A stretch of 47,500 nt of DNA from Dictyostelium firmibasis (GCA_036169595.1 CM069770.1:2860001-2907500); one strand, 5' to 3'. Shown: positions 1-27,119, numbered from the stretch's first letter. The notes: generated by a model from the sequence alone, not told the origin. Made by a program: numbers and translations.

Positions 1-29
1 TAATAATAAACCAAATTTTTAATTAAAAG

Positions 30-60
<31 letters not shown>

Positions 61-224
61 AATGTTATCAAAAAAAATATTTTTCTCTTCCCGATTTCGT
101 GTTACTTTTTGTTTTTTTTTTATTTTTTCGAAAAAAATCTGTGCAACTGTTTTTTTTTTTTTTTTTTTTTTTTATAAAATTTTATTTATTGGATTGAAAA
201 ATTAAAAAAACAAATATTAAATAA
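1..224. other. AT-rich upstream region of the SET/MYND gene
   Basis: Almost only A and T, with poly(T) tracts near 110-130 and 150-172 and a run of A near 40-62. It is the presumed promoter and 5' leader of the gene starting at 225. I see no clear binding site. The ATG at 225 is preceded by AATAA, the A-rich context usual for Dictyostelium starts. Confidence 0.5.
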
Positions 225-650
225 ATGTTTAAATCTTTTGATGGATTAGAATTAAAAACTTCAGAATTAGAAGGACGTTTTTTAATAGCAACACGTGATA
301 TACAAGTTGGAGAGGATTTATTAAAATGTAAATCATATTTTTCTGTTACATCAGAAACCTTAAAAACTACATCATGTTTCAATTGTATTAAACAATTACC
401 ATCAGTTTGTAAATTAACATTAAAATGTGATCAATGTAATGAAGTTTGGTATTGTAATGAACAATGTAAAAATGATAATATATCTCAACATCAACACTAT
501 GAATGTAAATTCTACAAGAGATTAAAATCACCAAAATTAAAAGTTTATTCAAATTTTGATATTGAAACTTTTACAGAAATTAGAATGATAGTTGGTTTAT
601 TATCAAGATATTATCAAGATACATTATTAAATAATAAATTTATAATAATA

Positions 651-709
<59 letters not shown>

Positions 710-1436
710 TAATAATGATCAATTAACAAATTCATTAGAAGATGTTTTTGATTTAGTAGAGAATCAAGTTACAAATGAATCAAATCCATTAGCAAAAGAA
801 AGAATTGATTCAATAGTTGAATTTATAGGTGAACTATTTAATTTAGTATTATTAGGTTCAACAATTATAACAACAACAACAACAACAACATTAATAAATG
901 AAGAGAAATTAAAAAAAATTGAAATGATTAAAAAGATAAATGAAAAAAGTAGATCGATTATACATAAGACTAGATGCAATCAGTTTGGAATTTGGACAAA
1001 GAATGATAAATGTATTGGTGTTGCGGTTTCACCAAGTAGTAGTTATTTCAATCATTCTTGTATACCAAATTGTACAGATGTTAGAGATGGTAGTGATATG
1101 ACATTCAAATCACTATATCCAATTAAAAAGGGTGAACAATTGACAATATCATACATTGAATTGGATCAACCAATGCAAGATAGAAATGATGAACTAAAGT
1201 ATGGTTATTACTTTGATTGTATTTGTCCAAGATGTAATGGTGATACAATTTCAACAGATTCAATCGATAATTGGATCTCAAAGTTTTATTGTTCTCAAAA
1301 GAAATGTACAGGTTTATATTATTCAAAATCAATACAACCAATTTTAAATACTTTAAATTCAAATCATGAAATTCAATTATCTTGTTCAAATTGTAATCAT
1401 ATAAATATAGTATCACCTTCTTTTTTTAATAAATAG
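225..1436 (+). CDS. SET and MYND domain protein (SMYD-like lysine methyltransferase family)
   Basis: Single-exon protein of 403 residues. The MYND zinc finger lies at about residues 51-94 (CFNC, then CDQC, WYC, EQC and a final HxxxC arrangement). It is inserted into a split SET domain as in animal SMYD proteins. The SET core motif NHSC is at residues 276-279, followed by IPNC, the SYIE strand near 311 and a post-SET CICPRC cluster near 332-337. CSQKKC and CSNCNH near the C-terminus may bind a further zinc. A poly-Asn run (about residues 143-160) and a short poly-Thr stretch interrupt the middle as low-complexity insertions. Family knowledge: SMYD enzymes methylate lysines on histones and other proteins using S-adenosylmethionine. 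The substrate here is unknown. Dictyostelium has several such paralogues, so I give no symbol. Confidence 0.93.
651..705 (+). repeat. AAT microsatellite encoding poly-Asn
   Basis: Trinucleotide AAT/TAA array inside the SET/MYND coding region, read in the Asn frame. Confidence 0.9.
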
Positions 1437-1912
1437 TACTACTAATAATAAATAATAAAAAATAAATAATAAATAATAAATAAGTAGTTTTTTTTTTTAT
1501 TTTTTATTTTTTTTTTATTTTTTTTTTTATAATCTCTTTATTATAATTATCTTTTAGATCTTATTTAAAATTTTCAGAATTTCCTTTTTTATAGAATAAA
1601 AAAAGTATTACTATTTACTGGATAGTTTAAAATTAATTTTTTTTTTTTTTTTAAAATTAATTAATTTTCTTCATTTATTTTTAAAAGTCAAATTAATATA
1701 TTTTACTCATAAATCTAAGTATTTAAAATATAAAATTAAAATTAATATTTTTTTTTTTTTTTTTTTTTTTTTTTGATAAAATTGAGTCCATAATTGAGGT
1801 GTCTTTATTTTAATGTCATATCAAAAGTAAAAAAAATATTAGGAGATAATAAAGAGATAATTAAAAATCAATTCATAATAATGTGAATCTTTTCTTTTCA
1901 AATTACCTAAGA

Positions 1913-1952
<40 letters not shown>

Positions 1953-2048
1953 ATATAAATGATTTATTTATAAATACAATAAAATTTTTTTTTTTATTTT
2001 TTTATTTTTTTATATGTGTTTTTTCCTTTTCTTTTTTACTGTTTAATA
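1437..2048. other. Convergent intergenic region
   Basis: Lies between the 3' ends of the SET/MYND gene (+) and the first cysteine-rich peptide gene (-). It has several AATAA-type sequences just after the SET stop that could serve polyadenylation, poly(T) tracts of 20-27 bases near 1748-1774 and 1918-1948, and nothing that reads as coding. Confidence 0.5.
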
Positions 2049-2351
2049 TTATTTTTCTAATTGTACATCACATTTATCTCTACATTTTGCCATTAAAGAA
2101 ACACATTTTGACCATTCTGTTTTACAAAACTCTCTATTTTCATCTACACAATCACTATAACAATCAGCATTTACTCCATTTGATGAAATAATAATCGAAA
2201 TAAAGAGTAAAAAGAAAAAATAAAAGAGTTTTGATTTCTAAAAAAATAAAAATAAAAATAAAAAATAAAAACAATGATTTGTTTATAAAAATAAAAATAA
2301 AATTATTAGTAACTAAAAAAAAAAAAATAAAATAAAAAAGTATTTTACCAT
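2049..2351 (-). CDS. Small secreted six-cysteine peptide 1 (two exons)
   Basis: Spliced model: exon 1 is only the ATG (2349-2351), intron 2238-2348 (donor GTAAAA, acceptor TTTTAG), exon 2 2049-2237, giving 63 residues. The peptide starts MKSKLFYFFFLLF, a strong signal peptide that probably ends near the NGVNA stretch. The mature part has six cysteines spaced C-x3-C-x7-C-x6-C-x6-C-x3-C and ends VQLEK. The same spacing occurs in the next two genes, which is the main support for this model, since exon 2 alone has no suitable start. I recognise no named family. A compact, disulfide-bonded secreted peptide is inferred; two CxxxC motifs at the ends would fit a helical hairpin. Function unknown. Confidence 0.78.
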
Positions 2352-2861
2352 TTTCTATTTTAATTTTGTTTTAACAACAAGAAAGGATTGTATTAAAGGT
2401 GCAAAAAAAAAGTTAAAAGTCCTTTTAAATTTATAAATCTTTTTTTTTTTTTTTTTTAGTTGTAATATTTTTTTTTTTTTTTTTTGGTTCAAAATAAAAA
2501 ATAAAAATAAAAATAAAACAAATATTAATAATTGGGTGGTATTTAATTTCATTCATATAATTTCATTAATAATTAAACCAAAACACACACAAAAAAAAAG
2601 GAGATCTTATTAATTATTACCATTTTTTGAAATTATTACATATACCCCCAAAAAAAAAAAATTTCTTTTTTTAATTTTGTTCTTTTTTAATTATTTTTTT
2701 TTTATTATTATTATTATTGTTTTTTTTTTAAATTTGATGAAAAAACACATAATGTTACATTTATTTATTATTTCTTTTTATTTAAAAATTATAACTACTA
2801 TTAATTGTATTATTATTCATTGGTAATGCTATTACTATTCATTTTTTAATGTTTTTTTATA

Positions 2862-2900
<39 letters not shown>

Positions 2901-2956
2901 ATTATTATTATTATTATTATTATATAATTATTATTATAATTATTATTATAATAAAT
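2352..2956. other. Intergenic region between peptide genes 1 and 2
   Basis: Promoter side of peptide 1 and 3' side of peptide 2. Contains poly(T)/poly(A) tracts, a short CACACAC run near 2583-2590 and a TTA microsatellite (2856-2956) that reaches the stop codon of peptide 2. No additional six-cysteine pattern found here on either strand. Confidence 0.5.
2856..2956. repeat. TTA/ATT microsatellite
   Basis: Imperfect trinucleotide repeat directly downstream of the peptide 2 stop codon on the minus strand. Confidence 0.85.
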
Positions 2957-3148
2957 TTATTTTTGTTCTACTCCAAATTCAGTATTACAACTTTCTTGAC
3001 ATTTTCCAATAACTACATCACACATGAATTGATCTTTTCCACAATATCTTGTATTTTTTTTGAGGCAATTTGCATAACATTCATTTACATCACCAAGGGA
3101 AAAACTTATTGTTAATAATAAAAACATTAATACAATCATTTTATTCAT
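2957..3148 (-). CDS. Small secreted six-cysteine peptide 2
   Basis: 63 residues from the ATG at 3148. It starts MNKMIVLMFLLLTISFSLGD, a clear signal peptide, and continues with six cysteines at the same C-x3-C-x7-C-x6-C-x6-C-x3-C spacing as its neighbours, ending FGVEQK. An alternative start uses a separate ATG exon: ATG at 3236-3238, donor GTATGA, intron 3155-3235, acceptor ATATAG, joining in frame to AATAAAATGAATAAAATG. That would add three residues before the current Met and reproduce the initiator-only exon of peptide 1. Either start gives the same mature peptide. Secreted, function unknown. Confidence 0.85.
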   Translation of the reverse strand: MNKMIVLMFLLLTISFSLGDVNECYANCLKKNTRYCGKDQFMCDVVIGKCQESCNTEFGVEQK

Positions 3149-3154
3149 TTTATT

Positions 3155-3238
3155 CTATATTATTAAAAATGTTAATAAAGTTTTTTTTTATATTATTAAT
3201 TATTTTATTAAAAGAAATCATCATCATCATCATACCAT
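3155..3238 (-). other. Possible initiator-codon exon and intron of peptide gene 2
   Basis: ATG at 3236-3238 is followed at once by GTATGA; the 81-base AT-rich stretch down to 3155 ends in ATATAG and then stays in frame with peptide 2. The arrangement is the same as in peptide gene 1. Transcript data would decide. Confidence 0.5.
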
Positions 3239-4051
3239 TTTTATAGTTTTTTTTTTTTTTTTTACTATTTTTTTTTAAAATATAATTTAGGGTATAAAAA
3301 AAAACTTTGTTTTTATAGTAAATAAAATTATACAAATTTTTTAAAAAGGGGATTATATTATTTTTTGTTTTTTCATTAAAAGAATTTTTTGAAAAAAAAA
3401 AAAAAAGCTATCCCAAATTCTAATTTTTATAATCATCATCAAACTTGATATAAATGATCATAATCTAAAAGATTCAAGTATGGGTATATAACTTTTTTTA
3501 ATTATACTTACTTTTTGATAATTTATTGTTTTTTTTTTATTATAAAAAATATGTCTATTAGATTATTTTAGTTTTTATTTTTTTTTTTTTTCAATTATTT
3601 TTTTTTTTTTTTTTTTTTATAAATAATACCTTTTTTAGTATCATTATTTTTATTTTATTATTTTTTTTATAATATTCATTTTCTAAATTGTCAATGTTTC
3701 ATTTACCCACTAACCTTTTTTTTTTTTCTTTTATAAAATTATTTTATGTTTTCTTTAATCTATTAATTATATTAAATACTCATATATATATACCAGCATT
3801 TTTAGTATGGAGATGACTATTTAATTTTTTAAAAAATAAAAGAAAAAAAAAAGTTATCGGTCCTTTTATATTTTTTATAATTTTTTTTTTTAAAATTAAC
3901 TGTTTTTGTTTGCCTCATTATTTATAATAAAATTGATTTGTTTTGGTTGTAATATTTAATTTTACCCCTTTTTTATAAAATTATAAAAGTAAAATTTTAA
4001 TTATTATAAATTTAGAATTAAAAAATAGTTTATTATTATAATAAAAACAAG

Positions 4052-4083
<32 letters not shown>

Positions 4084-4239
4084 TTATTTAATGCATTTTA
4101 ATTAACTAAATGATTTTTTCCTTAGTATGACCCTCTTACTGAACCTTTTTATTTTATTTTTTATTCTTCAAACAATACCATTTAAGGTTTCATTAGGGTA
4201 AATCTTTTTATTTTTTTATATTTCATTTTGACCCTCTTG
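3239..4239. other. Intergenic region between peptide genes 2 and 3
   Basis: About 1 kb, mostly poly(A)/poly(T). Somewhat more mixed sequence occurs at 3405-3500 and 4105-4200. A TGACCCTCTT decamer is present near 4127-4136 and again at 4229-4238, just past the peptide 3 stop. No coding signal seen. Confidence 0.45.
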
Positions 4240-4536
4240 TTATTCTTGAGACATTTCATTTGATGATTGTATTATTTCTCCTTCACTGTTATAGTTGTTT
4301 GTAATATTAACCATACTACTATTATTTGATTCTGGTATTGGTTTAGTTTTTGTGCTATTATATATCAAACCACAATCAATTTTACAACTGTTTTCATATA
4401 CTTGGCATTTTGTAGGAAATGCCAAACATTCACTTTCATATGCTTTAATACAGTTTCCATAGCAACTATAACCTTTGGAATTTACCAAATCACTTATTAA
4501 ACTTAAAATCATAAAAATAATTATTGTTTTTTTCAT
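4240..4536 (-). CDS. Small secreted six-cysteine peptide 3, with C-terminal extension
   Basis: 98 residues. It starts MKKTIIIFMILSLISDLVNS, a signal peptide. Six cysteines follow with exactly the spacing of the two neighbours (CYGNC ... CKIDC). After the sixth cysteine this member has about 47 extra residues that are polar and rich in Asn, Ser and Glu (with NST, NNSS and NIT potential N-glycosylation sites). No ATG|GT initiator exon was found upstream, though an in-frame acceptor-like TTTTTAG lies 27 bases before the ATG. Third member of a same-strand tandem array. Secreted or cell-surface role inferred, function unknown. Confidence 0.85.
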   Translation of the reverse strand: MKKTIIIFMILSLISDLVNSKGYSCYGNCIKAYESECLAFPTKCQVYENSCKIDCGLIYNSTKTKPIPESNNSSMVNITNNYNSEGEIIQSSNEMSQE

Positions 4537-5396
4537 AATTAATCCTTGTTCCCTTGTTGTTTTCTAAAAATATAATTAAATTATTGTAATAATTTTTTTT
4601 TTTATAATTAAAAATGTTTCTTTAGATTACCCTTTTTTTTAATATTTTTTTTTAAAATAAAAAAAAAAAAAAATACAAATACACAAATAAAATTGGTGTT
4701 TATTTAATTTAATATTTCCTCAAAAAAAAAAAAAAAAAATAAAAAATAAATAAAAAAATCTCCTTATAGGTGCATATATTCTTAAATAATTAATTATGAA
4801 AAAAAGAAATATGATTTTAAATGATTTGGTTGGTTAAACAAAGAGGGTTTATTATTTTTTTTATTTTTCATTTTCATAAGGTCTTTTTTGGTTTGAACTT
4901 ATAAAATAATTTCATTAAAAAAAAAAACTAACATAATAGATAATAAATCAAATTAAAAAAAAAAAAAAAAATTAAAACTTTATAATTTTTAAATATGTTC
5001 CCTCCTATTATCTTTAATACTTGTTGAAAAAAAAAAAAAAAAAAAAAAACCAAACAAATATTTTATTTAAATAAATAAATTTTTTATTTTTATTTTTTTA
5101 ATTTTTTTTTTTTTTTAATTACAAAATATCCAAATTGGACACTATTACATTCTCATCAGTTGATATCTTTTCATATAGTTAAAAATGTCTCCCGTGTTGA
5201 TTAATGTCGTCCACAAGTAAAGTTCAAGATGAAAAAAACTTGAACAATCATTACTTGTGATGAAAATATCACAAAACAAATAATAAAAAAGTAGTGGGAC
5301 AAAATAATTTGATATTTTAATACAAAAAAAATGGGAAAAATAAAAAGAGAAAAATTTTATTTTTTTTTAGTTTTTTTTTAAATTTATTTTTTTTAA

Positions 5397-5438
<42 letters not shown>

Positions 5439-5467
5439 CAAATTACCCACTTTACCACAACCACAAA
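4537..5467. other. Intergenic region with a structured segment
   Basis: Divergent spacer between peptide 3 (-) and TRAPPC1 (+). Long A and T runs except for 5135-5300, which is more complex and contains two overlapping inverted repeats (see the separate entry). A poly(T) tract (5402-5436) sits 30 bases upstream of the TRAPPC1 start. Confidence 0.5.
5212..5274. other. Overlapping inverted repeats (two alternative hairpins)
   Basis: CACAAGTAA (5212-5220) plus GTTCAAG (5222-5228) pair with CTTGAAC (5239-5245) plus TTACTTGTG (5251-5259). Part of the right arm, TTGTGAT (5255-5261), can instead pair with ATCACAA (5268-5274). The two stems exclude each other. Could be a small RNA, a UTR element or a protein site; no promoter motif identifies it. 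Confidence 0.5.
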
Positions 5468-6087
<620 letters not shown>

Positions 6088-6213
6088 AAACAAAAAAAAT
6101 AAAATAAAATGGGTTTTAATAAAATGTAATATATAATTTTTTTCACCATTTTATAGCGTAATGTACTTCTGAAAAGAATAGAATCAATAGTTTATATTTT
6201 ATATTTATTGGAT

Positions 6214-6249
<36 letters not shown>

Positions 6250-6445
6250 ATCGCAATGATGTCGAAATAAATATAAATTAAATGTAATAAATTTCTATTC
6301 TTAATATAAATGTTACACAAATATTTTTAGTTAAGTATACGAAAAACTATAATGTAATAAAATCGATATTACATATTTATTTGGTTTTTTTTTTTTTTTA
6401 TAAAAATAATGTCAATATGACATAATATTATAAATATAAATAAAT
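6088..6445. other. Convergent intergenic region with two inverted repeats
   Basis: Between the 3' ends of TRAPPC1 (+) and the secreted protein gene (-). GAATCAATA (6181-6189) can pair with TATTGGATTC (6206-6215) with one bulge. ATGTAATA (6352-6359) and TATTACAT (6367-6374) form perfect 8-base arms around a 7-base loop. A T tract lies at 6220-6245. These may mark 3' ends; no gene seen. Confidence 0.5.
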
Positions 6446-7702
6446 TTAAGCGGTATTTGGATTGTTGTTGTTATCGTTGATCTAAATAAATTAAAATTAG
6501 ATTTGTTAATAAATTGAATGATAAGGTGTTTATGAAAGAAAAAAAAAATATGAAAATTAATAATTACTTTGTAGAAGAAATCACTAACCAAACCAGTGCC
6601 CATATTTTTAATAGCGGTTGCTGAGTATTTCTGGTAATAATAAAAAAATAATATAAAATTAATTTTGTTAGTTTAGTTTTATTTTTTTTTTTTTAATATT
6701 AAGGAATAGAGGGAAAATTAAAAAAACTTACTTGGAATTTACTTGGAATTTTATTAATTGATGCACAATTTTTTCCTGAATTATCTACGCCAGCCCATGC
6801 TAAAAAGAATTTTAATTGACAACCAACACCCTCATTACATCTCATATCGTCGAATTTAGTTGCACACTGATCATCGATACAAGAGTCACAATTTTTACAA
6901 ATTGAAGGATCTCTATCACCATCCCAAATAGCATCAACTATGGCACCGTTATCTAATTGGAAAATGATAGTGAAATAACTGACAAATGTTGATGTGCTAA
7001 ATTCAAAGATATGTTTTGGTGGCAAAATGATTGGTTCTGAAACTGTTGAATTATATTGCTCAATTGTTCTGTATGTGGCTGTGGTAGGGTCTGTTGCATT
7101 TTGGCACTCTTTATTTGGATTTGTTACAATTGTACCATTTGCTAAAGTTGTTTGGCATAGTACATTTACATATCTGCTTGTGAAAGTTGTTATATTTTTG
7201 GCATATGGAATCTCTGCCCAAATTGTATAACCCTCTGTTTCTCTATTTTTAATAATTGAAGATTTTGGATTTGATGTATTCAATTGTTGAATGATTTCAT
7301 TTGCTTTAAATAAAAATAATTAATTAATTTAAAAATTAGTTTTTTTTTTTTTTTTTTTTTTTATGACTTACCACTAAACTTAATAGTTGTAAATTCATCA
7401 ACTCTTGGATGAAAATCAACGTATGCTAATAATCCAGATTGATTGTTTCTAATGTATATTCTAAGGAATGACCAATCATATCTATTGTATCTGTGGGTTG
7501 TCCAAGTAGAGTTTGTTAAATCCTTTGTGTTCATAAAAGTAATTTCATCACTGATAGGAACAACATTTGGTTTTCCAAGTTCTAAATTACCAACATCCAT
7601 GTACCCAAGATTTAATTTAGGTCCTTTTACAATTTGACAATTTATTATATTTATAAAAGAAATTAATTGAATTATAATTAAAATTGAAAATATAAATTTC
7701 AT
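6446..7702 (-). CDS. Secreted protein of unknown function, four exons
   Basis: Exons 7372-7702, 6732-7303, 6568-6630 and 6446-6481; lengths sum to 334 codons including stop. Introns have GTAAGT, GTAAGT and GTAATT donors. The N-terminus [20 protein letters not shown] is a signal peptide with likely cleavage before QIVKGP. There is no later membrane segment. NST, NQS, NIT, NGT and NSV-type sites suggest glycosylation. A cluster of cysteines near residues 255-300 (CKNCDSC, DDQC, MRC, GCQL, NCAS) follows a WDGD motif. The last exon encodes only [11 protein letters not shown]. The middle looks beta-rich, as in adhesion or carbohydrate-binding modules, but I do not recognise a family. The two tiny 3' exons are supported only by splice signals and frame. 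Confidence 0.82.
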
Positions 7703-7808
7703 TTTATCTTTTTAAATTATTTTATTTTTATTTTTTTGTGATTTATATATATGTGTGTGTGTTTAATATTGGAATTTTATTTATTTGATCTTAAGGTGTG
7801 TGTTTTTT

Positions 7809-7854
<46 letters not shown>

Positions 7855-8497
7855 ATATGGTTATTTTATTTTTAGATTTTAGATTTTTATTTAAAATATT
7901 ATAAATTCTATAAATTTTATTAAATCGATTTAAAATATCTAAAAATTTTAAATATATATTATAATTATACAGGTAATAAAAGATATCGAGAAAAGTTATA
8001 CTGGGTCTTTAAAAAAAATTTACTCTGGTGTGTTTTTTTTCTCTGGCCTAAATTTTTTTTTTTTTTTTTTTTCACTGGCCTAAATTTTTATAAAAAAAAA
8101 ATTAATTCAAAAAAATAAAAAAAAATAAAAAAAAATAAAATTTTGGAAAAAAAGTCGTTAAGCTGGTTTTAAAAGAATTTGTTTATTTGTAACGTCTGCT
8201 CCACAACAAAAGAAATCGTCAGAAACAGACATGTTGATGAATATTTTTTTTTTATTTTATTTATTTTATTTTATTTTATTTTTTTTATTTAAAAGTAATC
8301 AATTTTACTTTTCCCAAAACTAAAACAATTTTTTTTTTTTGTGGCAATGTAGCTACATTTGCACTAATAATAGTTTTTTAATATATTTTATTTTATTTTA
8401 TTTTATTTTATTTTATTTTATTTTATTTTATTTTATTTTATTTTATTTTATTTTATTTTATTTTATTTTATTTTATTTTATTTTATTTTATTTTATT
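7703..8497. other. Intergenic region with repeats and a possible sORF
   Basis: Promoter side of the secreted protein (-) and 3' region of the RNF213-like gene (-). Contains a TG run (7752-7761), a 40-base T tract (7808-7849), two copies of a TGGCCTAAATTTTT element (from 8044 and 8076), a small complex segment at 8150-8240 with a possible short ORF, a 14-base palindrome at 8346-8359 and a TTTTA pentamer array (8384-8500). Confidence 0.6.
8158..8232 (-). CDS. Possible 24-residue small ORF
   Basis: ATG at 8230-8232, stop at 8158-8160. The peptide begins MSVSDDFFCCGADV and ends LLKPA. The segment stands out because its base composition is coding-like while DNA on both sides is nearly pure A/T. 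No acceptor AG lies just upstream, so the ATG is the plausible start. It could equally be a conserved UTR segment or a chance ORF. Function unknown. Confidence 0.3.
   Translation of the reverse strand: MSVSDDFFCCGADVTNKQILLKPA

Positions 8498-8500
<3 letters not shown>
8384..8500. repeat. TTTTA pentanucleotide array beginning at the RNF213-like stop codon
   Basis: About 23 units. On the minus strand it reads (TAAAA)n; the first TAA is the stop codon of the giant gene, and each unit junction contains AATAAA, the polyadenylation hexamer. Confidence 0.9.
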
Positions 8501-25407
<16,907 letters not shown>

Positions 25408-25416
25408 TATAATATA

Positions 25417-25454
<38 letters not shown>

Positions 25455-25965
25455 TTTTTTTTTTTCAAACAAATTATTTTTTACGAATATTTACAAAATA
25501 AAAAAAAAAAACAATAAAATCAAAAAAAAATTTTAAAAAAAATTAAATCAAAAAAAAAAAAATAATAAAATAATTTAATTAAAAATTTGGAACTCACAGA
25601 CTTAAAAAAATAGGTGTTTGAAATGAAAGAAGGGGGTAAAAATAAAATTCAGTTTTAATCTGCTTAATATTTCATTTTTGAGAAAAAGAAATATTTCTTA
25701 GATAATATAATATTAATTGATTGGAAATATTTTTAAACTAAAAAAAAAAATAAAAAAATAAAAAAATAAAAAATTAGTTTTTAAGAGAAAAAAAAATGTT
25801 AAAGTGGGTTTTGTTTTCAAATAATTTTTAATTTAAAAAAAAAAAAAAAAAAAAAAGATATTATTGAATTTTTTTTTTTTTTTCCAACCACAACAAAAAT
25901 ATTATTAATCATATCTTAAAATAATAATAAAATAATAATAATAATAATAATAAAATAATCACAAA
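25408..25965. promoter_or_regulatory. Divergent promoter region (RNF213-like gene and ADF-H gene)
   Basis: 558 bases between two start codons on opposite strands. Long T and A tracts flank the RNF213-like start, and an AATAAT-rich leader precedes the ADF-H start. The mixed stretch 25575-25730 is the only non-homopolymer part. No specific factor site identified. Confidence 0.5.
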
Positions 25966-27119
25966 ATGTCAACAGATGGTCAATTAAGATTTTCTTTATC
26001 CGAAAGAAAAGCAGGATCAATGAGTACTCCATCTGCTGGTAACACAGTTTCGGTATCAAACCTTGAAGATTTTAATGATGCTGTTAAATCTGTACATAAA
26101 ACTGATAGTCCTACAAATTGGTTATTAGTTGGGTAATTAATTTTTTTATTTTTAATTTTTTTTTTCTTTTTTTTTTCCAAAAAATCCTTCTCAACTAACC
26201 TATATATTTATTTAATTATAGTTATGATGGATCACCAGATAAAATTAAATTATTATCAACAGGTACTAAAGGTATTAATGAATTAATAGAGCATTTTGAT
26301 GATTCGTCTATGGTATATGCAATTCTTAGAGTTGTTGATCATGTTGATAATATTCCAACTGATAGATTCCTTTACATTACATTCATTGGTGACAATGTTA
26401 AGGCAATTGAAAAAGCTAAATATAGTGTAAATAAAACATCGGTAACCAAATTACTTGGTCATTACAATGTTGAAATCATTGCATCTGTAAAGAGTGAACT
26501 TAGTGAAACTGAAATTATGAATAAAATTCAAGATGCATCGGGTTCAAGAAATAGAAGTGGTGATGCTGCACCAACTCTAAGAATTTCAACATCATCGAAT
26601 ACACCAACACCATCATCGTCGTCGTCAACTACATCAATTACCAAAACATCTGGTACGACTAGTGGGTCTAAAGGACCAGCAGTTAATACTAAATCTGTTG
26701 GATTAATATTCAACAATGAATTGGAATTAAAACAAATCGTTGAACAAGTTAAAACATCATCAGATCCAATCAATTGGATGTTAATTGGTTATGAAGATAA
26801 AGAGAGATTAGGCTTAGTTGGTAAAGGTACTGGTGGTCTTCAAGAGTTGGTATCACATTTAAAAGCACAAAATGTGAACTATGGTATCGTTGCAACCACT
26901 GACGTTATTGATGGTATCATTCAACCAAAACATGCTCAAATAACCTTTGTTGGAGTATCAGTTTCTCCAATGGTTAAAGGTCGTCTCACAACTCATAGAG
27001 GTAAAATTGATGAATTCTTTTCACCAATTCATGTTTCATTGTTCTCTGAAAATCCTTCTCAAGATCTAACTGATGAAATTTTAGCTCAAAAGGTTCAACA
27101 ACTAAAAGGTATGAAATAA
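25966..27119 (+). CDS. Tandem coactosin-like (ADF-H) actin-binding protein, two exons
   Basis: Exon 1 25966-26132, intron 26133-26221 (GTAATT...TATAG), exon 2 26222-27119; 354 residues. Two ADF-homology domains of the coactosin type. The first (about residues 20-150) has NWLLVGYDG and VYAILRVVD. A Ser/Thr/Pro-rich linker (about 175-215) follows. The second (about 225-340) has NWMLIGYED, a related core and SPMVKGRLTTHRG, which resembles the basic actin-contact helix of coactosin. Family knowledge: ADF-H proteins bind F-actin or G-actin; coactosins bind filaments and oppose capping. The duplicated arrangement recalls twinfilin, but the domains look coactosin-like. Cytosolic or cortical location inferred. 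Confidence 0.88.

Noticed and set aside
2355-2552. Hydrophobic minus-strand ORF resembling a signal peptide
   Set aside because: Made of T-tract and A-tract translations (Phe/Leu then Lys runs), without cysteines or any conserved feature; it lies in the leader region of peptide gene 1.
4170-4185. Another ATG|GT sequence that could be an initiator exon of a fourth peptide
   Set aside because: No acceptor followed by a six-cysteine frame was found downstream on the minus strand.
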